A DNA stretch of 64,000 nt from Segatella copri (GTDB lineage: Bacteria > Bacteroidota > Bacteroidia > Bacteroidales > Bacteroidaceae), in NCBI RefSeq assembly GCF_949820605.1, contig NZ_CATKVU010000006.1, positions 558,001 to 622,000 of the forward strand, given 5' to 3'. Within the stretch, counting starts at the first letter, position 1, and the number at the start of each line of letters is the position of its first letter. Below are positions 19,063 to 27,767 of the stretch, piece by piece. The notes under the pieces were generated by a model, which did not search any database, was not told the origin of the DNA, and saw only the letters and a program-made list of their open reading frames with translations. The translations under genes were made by a program, and so were the position numbers.

Positions 19063-20109
19063 TTATCCTTCTCTGAAGAAATCGAGTGCTTCCTTGATTT
19101 CTTCTGTCGTAGCAGTCTGGTTGATACGTATATCGCCTATGCCACCCAGCATCGTGAAGTTGATGATGCCATTCTGGTTCTTCTTGTCATGATGCATCAG
19201 CTCGATGAGCTCATCATAGTCATCGCAGGTAATATCCAGTGTACCATAGAATTCCTTGATGAAGTTTACGGTCTGGCGCATCTTCTCAGTAGGGAATCCA
19301 GTCTTGGCAACACTCAGATAGAGTTCTGGAATAAGGCCGAATGCCACAGCGTAACCATGCAGGATAGGCTTGCGCTTCAAAGCCCAGCTCTCAAAGGCAT
19401 GACCGAATGTATGACCCAGGTTCAGCGCCTTGCGGATGCCCTGCTCGTGAGGATCCTGCTCTACAATGCGCTCCTTTACCTTCACGCTGTCGCCTACCAT
19501 GCGCTGCAACTGCTTCAAATCAGGCTTGTCGAGGTCGAAACTGACCAGTTCTTCCCACATTGCTTCTGTAGAAATCAGACCGTGTTTCAGCATTTCTGCA
19601 TAGCCCGAACAGATGTTTTCTGCATCGAGCGTCTTTAAGAATTCTGTATCGAGAATAACAAATTTAGAATCATTGAACACACCTACTTCGTTCTTCAGTC
19701 CGCCGAAGTTGATGCCTGTCTTTCCACCTACCGATGCATCTACCATAGCCAGCAGGGTGGTAGGGATATTGATAAAGTTGATACCTCTCTTAAAAGTGCT
19801 GGCAGCAAAGCCACCCAGGTCGGTTACCATACCCCCGCCCAGATTAATCATACAGGAGTGGCGTGAAGCTCCTCCCTCCTGCAGTCCTTTCCATACCATC
19901 ATCAGACTCTCGATGTCTTTATGGCTGTCGGTAGCCGGAATAGTGATGATATGGGTTTCCTTCATGCAGTAAAAATTCTGCAATATAGGCATGCATAGTT
20001 CCAATGTCGTAGTATCTGTAAGCACAAAAAGCTTGTCGTGCTCACACTCAGAAAGTGCACTTACCAGTTCGCTTTCCAGTTGGGTTGATATGATTACTCT
20101 TTGTTCCAT
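19063..20109 (-). CDS. aroB: 3-Dehydroquinate synthase
   Basis: Second step of the shikimate pathway, converting DAHP to 3-dehydroquinate with NAD and a divalent metal. The 348-residue protein has the diagnostic segment GGGMVTDLGGFAAS, then IPTTLLAMVDASVGGKTGIN around 115-135, metal-binding Glu in GYAEMLKHG and His in LNLGHTFGHA. It is transcribed alone toward menE. Confidence 0.95.
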   Translation of the reverse strand: MEQRVIISTQLESELVSALSECEHDKLFVLTDTTTLELCMPILQNFYCMKETHIITIPATDSHKDIESLMMVWKGLQEGGASRHSCMINLGGGMVTDLGGFAASTFKRGINFINIPTTLLAMVDASVGGKTGINFGGLKNEVGVFNDSKFVILDTEFLKTLDAENICSGYAEMLKHGLISTEAMWEELVSFDLDKPDLKQLQRMVGDSVKVKERIVEQDPHEQGIRKALNLGHTFGHAFESWALKRKPILHGYAVAFGLIPELYLSVAKTGFPTEKMRQTVNFIKEFYGTLDITCDDYDELIELMHHDKKNQNGIINFTMLGGIGDIRINQTATTEEIKEALDFFREG

Positions 20110-20135
20110 AACATTCTAACGTATTAATTTTTGTG

Positions 20136-20166
20136 CAAAGATACACTAAAATGGAGATAATACAAA
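20136..20166 (-). promoter_or_regulatory. Promoter of aroB
   Basis: Minus strand: TTTG (20163-20166), 19-base spacer, TATCTTTG (20136-20143), about 27 bases upstream of the aroB ATG. Confidence 0.75.
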
Positions 20167-20344
20167 AAAAAAGTTGCTAAATTTGCGTTTTTTATCTCAG
20201 AATGCATTAAACCTTGGTGTATTTAACGCGTCAAAACTACCAGATTAACAAAAATGGTCATTAAAATATCATAACGGTTAAGTGAAAATAATGGTCAGGT
20301 GGAAATAACGAACAAGTGAATATAATAACAAATTAAAAATAAGA

Positions 20345-23290
20345 ATGAAAAAATCAATTCTAACGATGCTGCTGCTATTGATGGCAATGGCATCCTTTGC
20401 TCAACAGCGACTGATATCCGGTCAGATTACCGACCGCGATACCAAGGAAGCCATTGAGCAGGTAACTGTTCAATTGCTTAAGAGCGACAGCACGTATGTG
20501 GCTGGTGCCATCAGTAATGAGAACGGACTCTTTCATGTCACCGCTCCGGCTAATGGCAAGTATCTGCTCAAGATTTCGAGCGTAGGATACAAGTCTACCG
20601 TGAAGCGTATCCAAATTTCTGATAACAAGGATCTGGCTATGGGTAAGATAGTGCTGAATGCTGAGGCTATCATGCTGAAAGGCGCAGTGGTAACAGCCAT
20701 GGCTCAGAAGGTAACTCTGAAGGAGGATACTTTCGTGTACAATTCTTCTGCCTATCGCACACCGGAAGGCTCGGTAGTTGAGGAACTCGTAAAGCGTCTG
20801 CCGGGTGCAGAGGTGAGCGATGACGGTACTATCAAGATTAATGGTAAGGAGGTAAAGAAGATTCTCATAGATGGCAAGGAGTTTATGACCGGTGATACCA
20901 AGACTGCCCTGAAGAACCTGCCTACCAGCATCATCGATAAGATCAAGGCATACGATGAGAAGAGTGATCTCTCTAAGGTGACCGGTATTGATGATGGCGA
21001 GGAGCAGACCGTGCTCGACTTCGGTGTGAAGAAGGGTATGAACAAGGGTTTGATTTCCAACATCGACCTGGGTGTGGGCAACAAGAGCCGCTATAACATG
21101 CGTGGCATGGGCGGTTATTTCAATGATAACAACCGATTCATGCTCTTTGCCAATGCCAATAACACCAGCGACCGTGGTTTCGGAGGCGGTGGACCGGGTA
21201 GAGGTTTCGGAGGTGCTAACGGTTTGAATGCCAGCAAGATGATAGCCGCCAACTACAATTACGAACTGAAGGATAAATTCAAGTTCAATACTTCACTTCG
21301 TTGGAATCACGGCGATGGCGATATTTGGAGCCGTCGTTCCAGCGAGAACTTCATGGGTAGCAGCTCTTCGTTCAGCAACAGCTTGACTCAGAATTTCTCC
21401 CGCAGCAACAGCTGGAACGGCAACATCCGCTTGGAGTGGATGCCTGATTCCATGACCAATATCCTCTTCCGTCCTTCCATCTCCTGGAGTACCAGCGATG
21501 GATTGAGTGGCAGCCAATCGGCTTCTTACAACAAGGATCCTTATACCATTACCACCAAAGACCCTCTTTCTGAGGAAGGTATTGATGAGTTGGACAAGGC
21601 TGAGGCTATGGTGAACAGTCAGTTGACTAACGGAATCACCTATTCTGATAATAACAATATCAAGGGTATGCTGCAGGTGAACCGCAAGTTGGGCAACAAG
21701 GGACGTAACATCACCTTCCGTGTGGATGCCAAATATACGGATAATGACAGCAAGAGCATCTCGCTCAACAATGCCAAGCTCTATCTTGTACAGACAGCGG
21801 AGGGTAAGGATTCTACTTATCAGACCAATCGCTATAACCTGACTCCTTCGAAGAATTACAGTTATGCGGGCCAGTTGACCTATAGTGAGCCGCTCTGGAA
21901 GGCTACCTTCCTGCAGTTCAGCTATAAGTTTACTTACAGCTACTCCAAGAGCGACCGCAGCACCTACGATTTCAGCAAGTATGCTATGAGTGGTGATCAG
22001 GAGTACCGTGGTTGGGATAGTTACCTGAATCCGTTTGCCGGTCATCTCGAAGATTACAAGGATGATGATCAGAGCCGTTTCTCTGAGTATCGCAACTACA
22101 ATCATGATATACAGGTGATGATGCGATTCGTCCGTCAGAAGTATAACTTGAACTTCGGTGTGATGATTCAGCCACAACAGTCGAAGTATATCCAGGATTA
22201 TCAGGGAGTGCATGTAGATACCGTTCGTAACGTGACAAATATCAGTCCAACCCTCGATTTCCGTTATCGCTTCTCCAAGATGAGTAACCTGCGCGTGAAC
22301 TACCGTGGTACCACCTCTCAGCCAAGCATCTCTCAGTTGCTTGATATCACAGATAACAGCGACCCGCTGAACATCTCGAAGGGTAACCCTGGCTTGAAGC
22401 CATCGTTCACCCAGAACTTCCGATTGTTCTACAACAACTTCGTGCAGAACCACAACAAGGGTGTCATGACCTTCATCAACTTCTCAACCACCAACAATAG
22501 CATCAGCAATAAGGTGACTTACGATGAGAAGACTGGTGGTAGAATCACCCGACCTGAGAATATCAATGGCAACTGGAATGTAATGGGAGCCTTTATGTTC
22601 AACTGCTCTATCGATAGTGCCGGTGTATGGAACTTGAATACCGACACCTACTTGGGTTACGACAACTACGTGAGTTATCTGAGTCTCGACAAGCAGTCTG
22701 ATTCCCAGAAGAATACCACCCGCAGTACCACTTGGAGAGAACGCCTCTCTTTCAGCTATCGCAACAACTGGCTGGAGCTTTCGCTTGATGGAACATTGAA
22801 TTATAACTATGCTACAAACAAGTTGCAGCCTAACAGCAACCTCAATACCTGGCAGTTCTCTTATGGTCCTAGCATGACGCTTACAGCGCCTTGGGGTACC
22901 AGTCTGAACTCAAGCCTCTCTATCAGCAGCCGCCGCGGTTATAGCGACAGCAGCATGAATACGGATGAGTTTGTATGGAATGCGCAGCTTTCTCAGGGGT
23001 TCCTGAAGGGCAAGCCTCTTACCATCATGCTGCAGTTCTACGATATTCTCCGCCAGCAGAGCACCTTCTCTCGTGCCATTTCTGCTACATCCCGTACGGA
23101 TACGGAGTATAATGCCATCAACAGCTATGCGATGCTGCACGTGATTTACCGCCTGAATCTCTTCGGAGGCAAGCAGGCTCGCGGTGGTGGACCTGAAGGT
23201 CCTGGTGGTCCTGGTGGTCGTCCAAACTTCAGTGGTCGTCCATTCAATGGCGGTTTTGGCGGTGGTCGTCCAGGCGGCAGAATGTTCTAG
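20345..23290 (+). CDS. Large outer-membrane beta-barrel protein with carboxypeptidase-like N-domain (TonB-receptor type)
   Basis: 981 residues. A signal peptide (KKSILTMLLLLMAMASFAQQ) is followed by a CarboxypepD_reg-like beta-sandwich (about 22-110; SGQITDRDTKEAIEQVTVQLL). A plug-like region carries VEELVKRLPGAEVSDDGTIKINGKEVKKILIDGKEF, and a long outer-membrane barrel of the OMP_b-brl_3 type follows. The C-terminal 35 residues are a Gly/Pro/Arg-rich tail (GGPEGPGGPGGRP...GGRMF). No SusD partner is adjacent, so the cargo is unknown. The leader of 200 bases contains a TAAATTTG box (20178-20185) but a poor -33. Confidence 0.85.
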   Translation: MKKSILTMLLLLMAMASFAQQRLISGQITDRDTKEAIEQVTVQLLKSDSTYVAGAISNENGLFHVTAPANGKYLLKISSVGYKSTVKRIQISDNKDLAMGKIVLNAEAIMLKGAVVTAMAQKVTLKEDTFVYNSSAYRTPEGSVVEELVKRLPGAEVSDDGTIKINGKEVKKILIDGKEFMTGDTKTALKNLPTSIIDKIKAYDEKSDLSKVTGIDDGEEQTVLDFGVKKGMNKGLISNIDLGVGNKSRYNMRGMGGYFNDNNRFMLFANANNTSDRGFGGGGPGRGFGGANGLNASKMIAANYNYELKDKFKFNTSLRWNHGDGDIWSRRSSENFMGSSSSFSNSLTQNFSRSNSWNGNIRLEWMPDSMTNILFRPSISWSTSDGLSGSQSASYNKDPYTITTKDPLSEEGIDELDKAEAMVNSQLTNGITYSDNNNIKGMLQVNRKLGNKGRNITFRVDAKYTDNDSKSISLNNAKLYLVQTAEGKDSTYQTNRYNLTPSKNYSYAGQLTYSEPLWKATFLQFSYKFTYSYSKSDRSTYDFSKYAMSGDQEYRGWDSYLNPFAGHLEDYKDDDQSRFSEYRNYNHDIQVMMRFVRQKYNLNFGVMIQPQQSKYIQDYQGVHVDTVRNVTNISPTLDFRYRFSKMSNLRVNYRGTTSQPSISQLLDITDNSDPLNISKGNPGLKPSFTQNFRLFYNNFVQNHNKGVMTFINFSTTNNSISNKVTYDEKTGGRITRPENINGNWNVMGAFMFNCSIDSAGVWNLNTDTYLGYDNYVSYLSLDKQSDSQKNTTRSTTWRERLSFSYRNNWLELSLDGTLNYNYATNKLQPNSNLNTWQFSYGPSMTLTAPWGTSLNSSLSISSRRGYSDSSMNTDEFVWNAQLSQGFLKGKPLTIMLQFYDILRQQSTFSRAISATSRTDTEYNAINSYAMLHVIYRLNLFGGKQARGGGPEGPGGPGGRPNFSGRPFNGGFGGGRPGGRMF

Positions 23291-23326
23291 AAAAGAAAAT
23301 GAAGTAAGCTTCATTTTAAACGATAG

Positions 23327-23362
23327 TAAGCCTCACTCCATGTTTACGTGGGGCTTATTTCA
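23327..23362 (+). terminator. Terminator after the barrel receptor gene
   Basis: TAAGCCTCAC (23327-23336) pairs with GTGGGGCTTA (23348-23357), followed by TTTC. A smaller AATGAAG/CTTCATT hairpin precedes it. Confidence 0.65.
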
Positions 23363-23377
23363 AACAGGTATGACGAG

Positions 23378-23419
23378 AAAAAAAGAAATCCCCGCTCTTC
23401 GTAATGAAGAACGGGGATT
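23378..23419 (-). terminator. Strong terminator for the minus-strand porin-like gene
   Basis: On the minus strand an AATCCCCG-TCTTC stem (23387-23419, 5-base loop) is followed by a T-rich tail (23378-23386). Confidence 0.85.
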
Positions 23420-23447
23420 GTTATTTTGTCTTGTCAAGAAGTCTTGA

Positions 23448-24041
23448 TTAGAGAGCGAACTTGTAACCCAATGTAATCTGGAATACAGAGTTCTTGCTAT
23501 CAGCGCCGTCCATAACCTTTGTTACACCGATGTTGTAGCGAGCATCCAGACAAACATTCATGTACTCGTAAGAGATACCTACAGGAACTGAGAGGTCGAA
23601 TGACTTGAATGCATCATCGAGGTTTTCAGTAACAGAAAAACCACCAGTCTTGGCTGTAACCTTGCTGCTTACCTTGAAACCTGGCTGAAGACCAGCCTTG
23701 AGAGCCAAACCCGGAGCTACGTAAACATTAGCGAGGATTGGAATGTTGAGATAATCGTTCTTGATAGTTGCTGAAGCTTTAACACCCTTTTCTTCTGCAT
23801 CGCCCTTAGCTCCCTGCATAGAGTAGAGCAAACCAGCACTAAGACCGAACATAGGAGAAACGTGATACTCCAACTCTGCACCTGCCACTACACCTGCGCG
23901 AGTCTTTGAATTATCGAGGTCAGTCATGTCTGCGATGCTCAAACCTACCTTAGGCTGAATGGTGATGTCACCTGCATTGTACTGTGCGAAAGCACCTACT
24001 GAAGACAGCACCATAGCTGCCATAACGGATAATTTTTTCAT
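23448..24041 (-). CDS. Small outer-membrane beta-barrel protein (porin/PorT-like)
   Basis: 197 residues, signal peptide (KKLSVMAAMVLSSVGAFAQ), then an eight-strand barrel with alternating hydrophobic strands such as YHVSPMFGLSAGLLYSMQG and NVCLDARYNIGVTKVM, ending in FQITLGYKFAL. This is the outer-membrane protein beta-barrel family seen many times in Bacteroidetes; no specific function can be given. It has a very good promoter (24136-24167) and a strong terminator, so it is probably a well-expressed single-gene unit. Confidence 0.8.
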   Translation of the reverse strand: MKKLSVMAAMVLSSVGAFAQYNAGDITIQPKVGLSIADMTDLDNSKTRAGVVAGAELEYHVSPMFGLSAGLLYSMQGAKGDAEEKGVKASATIKNDYLNIPILANVYVAPGLALKAGLQPGFKVSSKVTAKTGGFSVTENLDDAFKSFDLSVPVGISYEYMNVCLDARYNIGVTKVMDGADSKNSVFQITLGYKFAL

Positions 24042-24135
24042 AATCTCTAATATTTTAAATTAATAGTATATAATGCTCATATAAAGTATGATTGGTTATC
24101 AGTGTGTATGCTGATTCCATCATTTTTACTAGGTG

Positions 24136-24167
24136 CAAAGGTATGTTTTTTCTCTATTCGCTCCAAA
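24136..24167 (-). promoter_or_regulatory. Promoter of the porin-like gene
   Basis: Minus strand: TTTG (24164-24167), 20-base spacer, TACCTTTG (24136-24143). The leader of about 90 nt is AT-rich. Confidence 0.8.
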
Positions 24168-24255
24168 TATTTTAAGCATTATTTTTAAATAAGCAGCAAA
24201 ATATCACATATAAGTTTCTATTTCGTATATTTTTAGCAATAATTATCCCAATTTT

Positions 24256-24287
24256 CTTGCATCGTATCTTAAAATGTTGTATCTTTG
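24256..24287 (+). promoter_or_regulatory. Orphan plus-strand promoter
   Basis: CTTG (24256-24259), 20-base spacer, TATCTTTG (24280-24287). No plus-strand gene follows: only a five-codon frame and then a terminator. Confidence 0.65.
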
Positions 24288-24293
24288 CAAAGT

Positions 24294-24376
24294 AAGAAAG
24301 AAAGGAAAATAATTATGACTACACAATAAAACTCCCCCTATACTCTTTGAAGTGTAGGGGGAGTTTTATTTTATTC
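24294..24376 (+). ncRNA. Candidate small RNA of about 80 nt
   Basis: A promoter (24256-24287) is followed within 40 bases by a 20-bp terminator stem, so the transcript would be about 80 nt with only a four-residue frame (MTTQ, 24315-24329). The terminator also serves the minus-strand S4 gene, so the plus-strand signal could be a coincidence. No known family is recognised. Confidence 0.4.
24325..24376. terminator. Bidirectional terminator, 20-bp stem
   Basis: Arms 24325-24344 and 24351-24370 pair over 20 positions (AAAACTCCCCCTA core) with a six-base loop. Runs of T follow on both strands. Confidence 0.9.
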
Positions 24377-24793
24377 TTCATCTTCGTCCCAGTCTTCTTC
24401 GTCAAATCCAAACATGGCGGGATCTACGAAGGCGTCCAGGGCTCGGCGTTCCTTCTTGGTTGGGCGACCAGTGCCTCGGGCCCTGTCTACGAATCCGCTG
24501 ATGCGGCTCATCTCCAGGAGCTCGTATTGCTTAGGGTCGGTTACGTTTTTATAGACACCATACAGCATCTTGGCGCCTACGCGCTGCTCTATGCAGTCGA
24601 GAACCTCGAAAGAGTAGGTGATAGGGGCTTTCTTTACGCTCACCACATCGCCACGCTTGATGATGAAGGAAGGCTTTCTCGTTACGCCTCCCACCATGAC
24701 GCGACCATTCTTACAGGCATCGGCAGCAATGCTGCGGGTCTTGTAAATGCGGGCAGCCCAGAGCCACTTGTCTATTCTTGCTGATTCTTTCAT
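24371..24793 (-). CDS. S4-domain RNA-binding protein (HslR/Hsp15-like)
   Basis: 140 residues. The N-terminal S4 domain (RIDKWLWAARIYKTRSIAADACKNGRVMVGG) matches Hsp15, which binds stalled 50S subunits still carrying peptidyl-tRNA. The tail is acidic (DEEDWDEDEE). It starts two bases after pth on the same strand; pth releases peptidyl-tRNA, so the pairing fits a ribosome-rescue role. Its stop codon lies within the terminator arm. Confidence 0.88.
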   Translation of the reverse strand: MKESARIDKWLWAARIYKTRSIAADACKNGRVMVGGVTRKPSFIIKRGDVVSVKKAPITYSFEVLDCIEQRVGAKMLYGVYKNVTDPKQYELLEMSRISGFVDRARGTGRPTKKERRALDAFVDPAMFGFDEEDWDEDEE

Positions 24794-24795
24794 GA

Positions 24796-25368
24796 TTATT
24801 TCTTTCCTAGCTTATTGTATTGGTTCATGGTGATGTCGATACCAGCCAATACGAAGCTCTTGATAATCTCTACACCCAGGTCGATGGCTGGCTGAAGCTG
24901 CTTCATGTCTTCCTCAGTATATTTGCCCAGCACCCAGTCTATCTGGCCGCCACGCGGATAATCGTTGCCGATGCCCATGCGCAGGCGGGCATAATTCTGA
25001 CCGATAAGCTGCTGGATATGTCCCAATCCGTTATGGCCGCCGTTGCTGCCGTTCGCCTTCAGTCGGAAAGCACCCAGAGGCAGGGCTAGCTCATCGCTGA
25101 TAACGAGCAGTCGGCTCTGGTCAATCTTTTCCTGATTCAGCCAATATCTTACCGCATTACCGCTGAGGTTCATGAATGTGGTAGGTTTGAGCAGGAAAAT
25201 CTTTCTCCCCTTGAGCGTAGTCTCGGCTACGAAGCCATATCGCTTATCCTCAAAATGAATATTGGACGCTTTAGCAAAAGCGTCCAATACCATAAATCCT
25301 GTGTTGTGCCTGGTGCCGGCGTATTCATCGCCAGGGTTACCAAGCCCACAAATCAAATATTTATCCAA
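24796..25368 (-). CDS. pth: Peptidyl-tRNA hydrolase
   Basis: It hydrolyses peptidyl-tRNA released from stalled ribosomes. 190 residues; [23 protein letters not shown] contains the catalytic His in RHNTGF (about residue 21), [10 protein letters not shown] and [25 protein letters not shown] follow. It sits in the order rplY-pth-S4, as in many bacteria where rplY/ctc precedes pth. Confidence 0.95.
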   Translation of the reverse strand: MDKYLICGLGNPGDEYAGTRHNTGFMVLDAFAKASNIHFEDKRYGFVAETTLKGRKIFLLKPTTFMNLSGNAVRYWLNQEKIDQSRLLVISDELALPLGAFRLKANGSNGGHNGLGHIQQLIGQNYARLRMGIGNDYPRGGQIDWVLGKYTEEDMKQLQPAIDLGVEIIKSFVLAGIDITMNQYNKLGKK

Positions 25369-25417
25369 TGTTTGATAATGCTTTACTCAGGTTCGTAAAA
25401 TCTTGATGACTCAGCGA

Positions 25418-26023
25418 TTAAGCCTCTGCATCATCAGCAGCCTGAGCTGCGAGCTGAGCGTTACGTGTCATCTTGATAGAGCAAACTACGACAGCCTTGC
25501 TTGTAGCCAACTCGAGACCCTCGAATGAGAGGTCACCTACCTTGATGCTCTTACCAATCTTCAACTCAGTAACGTCGATATCGAGGTGTTCAGGAATAAC
25601 CTGGTAAGGAGCTGTAACGTTGATCTTACGGATAGAGAGGTTCATACGACCACCATCACGTACACCCTGTGCAAGACCTGTCAACTTAACTGGAATACCG
25701 ATAGTGATAGGCTTCTGGTCGTTAATCTCGTAGAAGTCAACGTGCAGAGGAGCGTCTGTTGTTGGGTGGAACTGGATCTCCTTCATGATAGCTGTGTGGC
25801 TCTCACCGTCGATGATGAGGTTGATAACGTATACATGAGGAGTGTAGATGATTTTACGCAACTCAGCGAATGGAACTGCGAATGACAAAGCCTCAGGAGC
25901 ACCGTTCTCACCCTTCTTCTCACCATAAAGGTTACATGGAATCAAACCTTCCTTACGCAATGTCTTAGAAGCTTTCTTGCCAAGGTCTGTACGCTTCTGA
26001 CCTGTTACATTAATCTCTTTCAT
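25418..26023 (-). CDS. rplY: 50S ribosomal protein L25/general stress protein Ctc
   Basis: 201 residues: an N-terminal L25 domain that binds 5S rRNA (GQKRTDLGKKASKTLRKEGLIPCNLYG) and a C-terminal TL5-type beta domain (about 100-180), with a short Ala-rich tail. Length is normal for the two-domain form. It leads the rplY-pth-S4 operon from the promoter at 26107-26138. Confidence 0.95.
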   Translation of the reverse strand: MKEINVTGQKRTDLGKKASKTLRKEGLIPCNLYGEKKGENGAPEALSFAVPFAELRKIIYTPHVYVINLIIDGESHTAIMKEIQFHPTTDAPLHVDFYEINDQKPITIGIPVKLTGLAQGVRDGGRMNLSIRKINVTAPYQVIPEHLDIDVTELKIGKSIKVGDLSFEGLELATSKAVVVCSIKMTRNAQLAAQAADDAEA

Positions 26024-26106
26024 TTTGTGTTACTCTAAATTAAGTTATTAATAAAAAATGTGCCTTAACTCGCCATCACACGGATTAGCTTTGCTTAAAG
26101 CGGGTG

Positions 26107-26138
26107 CAAAATTACGAAAATTATTTGGAATGAGCAAA
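26107..26138 (-). promoter_or_regulatory. Promoter of rplY-pth-S4
   Basis: Minus strand: TTTG (26135-26138), 20-base spacer, TAATTTTG (26107-26114). Confidence 0.75.
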
Positions 26139-26226
26139 CTTTTTGCCGAAAAACATGTTCTACATGCAGAAAAAATATTGAAAATACAATTTTTTGCTTA
26201 AATAAACTGAAATTTTTGCCCGTTTT

Positions 26227-26258
26227 CTTGTCTATTACCTATTTAATGTGTATTTTTG
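26227..26258 (+). promoter_or_regulatory. Promoter of the nusB operon
   Basis: CTTG (26227-26230), 20-base spacer, TATTTTTG (26251-26258); ATG 50 bases downstream. Confidence 0.7.
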
Positions 26259-26307
26259 CAAGCGTATTAGGTAATTTAATAAATGAATCTTTTAAAAACA
26301 TTAGAGA

Positions 26308-27375
26308 ATGATTAATAGGGATTTGATAAGACGTAAGATTGTGCAGTTAACCTACGCATACTATCAAAACAGCGATCATAACATGGAGAACGCTGAGAAG
26401 GAGCTGATGTTTAGTCTCTCCAAGTCATACGATTTGTACAACTACATGTTGCAGCTCATCGTTGCCATCACCCAGGAGGCACGCAAGCGCTACGATGTAG
26501 ATGTAGCTCGTGCCAAGAGAGAGGGTGAGCAGGAACCTTCACCACGTTTTGCATTCAATAAGTTCGCTCTGCAGCTCGAAGAGAACAAGATGCTGCTCGA
26601 ATGGATAGATGTAAAGCATTCCAATTGGGATGAGGATATCGAAATGGTGCGCAAACTGTATACTGCGATTACGTCTAGCGATCTCTATGCTGATTATGTC
26701 AGCGGTGCTATTGATGAGGAACTCGCCGATCTCGACGAGTACAGCCGCGACCGCGAGGTATGGCGCCGCATCTACAAGCAGTTCATTCAGAATAATGAAG
26801 ATCTTGATGCATTCCTCGAGGAGAAGAGCCTCTACTGGAACGATGACAAGGATATCATAGATACTTTCGTATTGAAGACTATCAAGCGTTTCGACCCGGA
26901 AGCTAAGGCCAAGCAGGAATTGCTGCCGGAATATAAGGATGCTGAAGACAGAGAGTTTGCACGCAAGCTCTTCCGTGCTACCATCCTCAACTGCGATACC
27001 TACCAGCGCTATATGAGCGAGGCTTTGCGCAACTGGGATTTCTCACGTCTTGCCTATATGGATGTGATTATCATGCAGATTGCCATCGCTGAGATTGTGA
27101 ACTTCCCTGGCATCCCGGCTACTGTCTCTATCAACGAGTATGTAGAACTTGCCAAGGCATACAGCACTCCTCGCAGCGGCGGTTATGTTAACGGTATGCT
27201 CGACAGCATCTGCCGCGAGCTCATCAGCCGCAACCTCATCCAGAAGGAGATGCCTGAGCGTAAGCAGCATCAGCATGCACAGCACGGCGAACATGCCGGC
27301 AAACAGCGCCCAGACAACCAGCACCCAGCCAGCCGTCGTCCGCGCATTCACCGCACTCCGGGCGAGGGTGAGTAA
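26308..27375 (+). CDS. nusB: Transcription antitermination factor NusB (long Bacteroidetes form)
   Basis: 355 residues, over twice the length of E. coli NusB. The N-terminal half (1-220) is a Bacteroidetes-specific helical extension. The NusB fold lies at about 225-325, with WDFSRLAYMDVIIMQIAIAEI and GYVNGMLDSICREL. The last 35 residues are His/Gln/Arg-rich (KQHQHAQHGEHAGKQRPDNQ), possibly RNA- or metal-binding. NusB binds boxA RNA with NusE for rRNA antitermination. It begins an operon with yajC, ybbR-like and coaE. Confidence 0.92.
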   Translation: MINRDLIRRKIVQLTYAYYQNSDHNMENAEKELMFSLSKSYDLYNYMLQLIVAITQEARKRYDVDVARAKREGEQEPSPRFAFNKFALQLEENKMLLEWIDVKHSNWDEDIEMVRKLYTAITSSDLYADYVSGAIDEELADLDEYSRDREVWRRIYKQFIQNNEDLDAFLEEKSLYWNDDKDIIDTFVLKTIKRFDPEAKAKQELLPEYKDAEDREFARKLFRATILNCDTYQRYMSEALRNWDFSRLAYMDVIIMQIAIAEIVNFPGIPATVSINEYVELAKAYSTPRSGGYVNGMLDSICRELISRNLIQKEMPERKQHQHAQHGEHAGKQRPDNQHPASRRPRIHRTPGEGE

Positions 27376-27452
27376 ATAACGGAGGCCTTTCTTGCTGGTC
27401 ACACCTTATTTATATATAGAACATAAATAATAATAGATAATACTTTAACAAC

Positions 27453-27767
27453 ATGACAAATTTAGTATTGCAAGCAGCTGCCGGTGGTAGCAGCATGAGT
27501 TTTCTTATCATGATGGTAGCTATCTTCGCTATCATGTGGTTCTTTATGATCCGTCCTCAGCAGAAGAAGCAGAAGGAAATCCGCAAGTTCCAGAATGCTT
27601 TGGCAGAGGGTACCAAGGTGGTTACAGGCGGTGGTGTTTATGGCACTGTTAAGCGTGTTAACCTCGAGGCTAATACCGTTGATGTTGAGATAGCTCGTGG
27701 CGTGGTAATCACTGTAGCTAAGGGCTACGTGTTTGCTGATGCAGCTAGTAAGACACCTAATGCATAG
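27453..27767 (+). CDS. yajC: Preprotein translocase subunit YajC
   Basis: 104 residues with one N-terminal membrane helix (SFLIMMVAIFAIMWFFMIRP), then QQKKQKEIRKFQNAL and a small beta domain (KVVTGGGVYGTVKRVN). It associates with SecDF in the inner membrane. Its stop overlaps the start of the next gene by eight bases. Confidence 0.95.
   Translation: MTNLVLQAAAGGSSMSFLIMMVAIFAIMWFFMIRPQQKKQKEIRKFQNALAEGTKVVTGGGVYGTVKRVNLEANTVDVEIARGVVITVAKGYVFADAASKTPNA

Larger units (their letters stand above)
24042..24370. other. Intergenic region with two divergent promoters and a candidate small RNA
   Basis: No protein gene. It holds the minus-strand promoter of the porin-like gene (24136-24167), an unassigned plus-strand promoter (24256-24287) and a 20-bp stem terminator (24325-24376). 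Confidence 0.7.

Noticed and set aside
21293..22453. 386-residue minus-strand frame inside the barrel receptor gene
   Set aside because: Composition is that of antisense coding DNA and the plus strand holds a full receptor with signal peptide.
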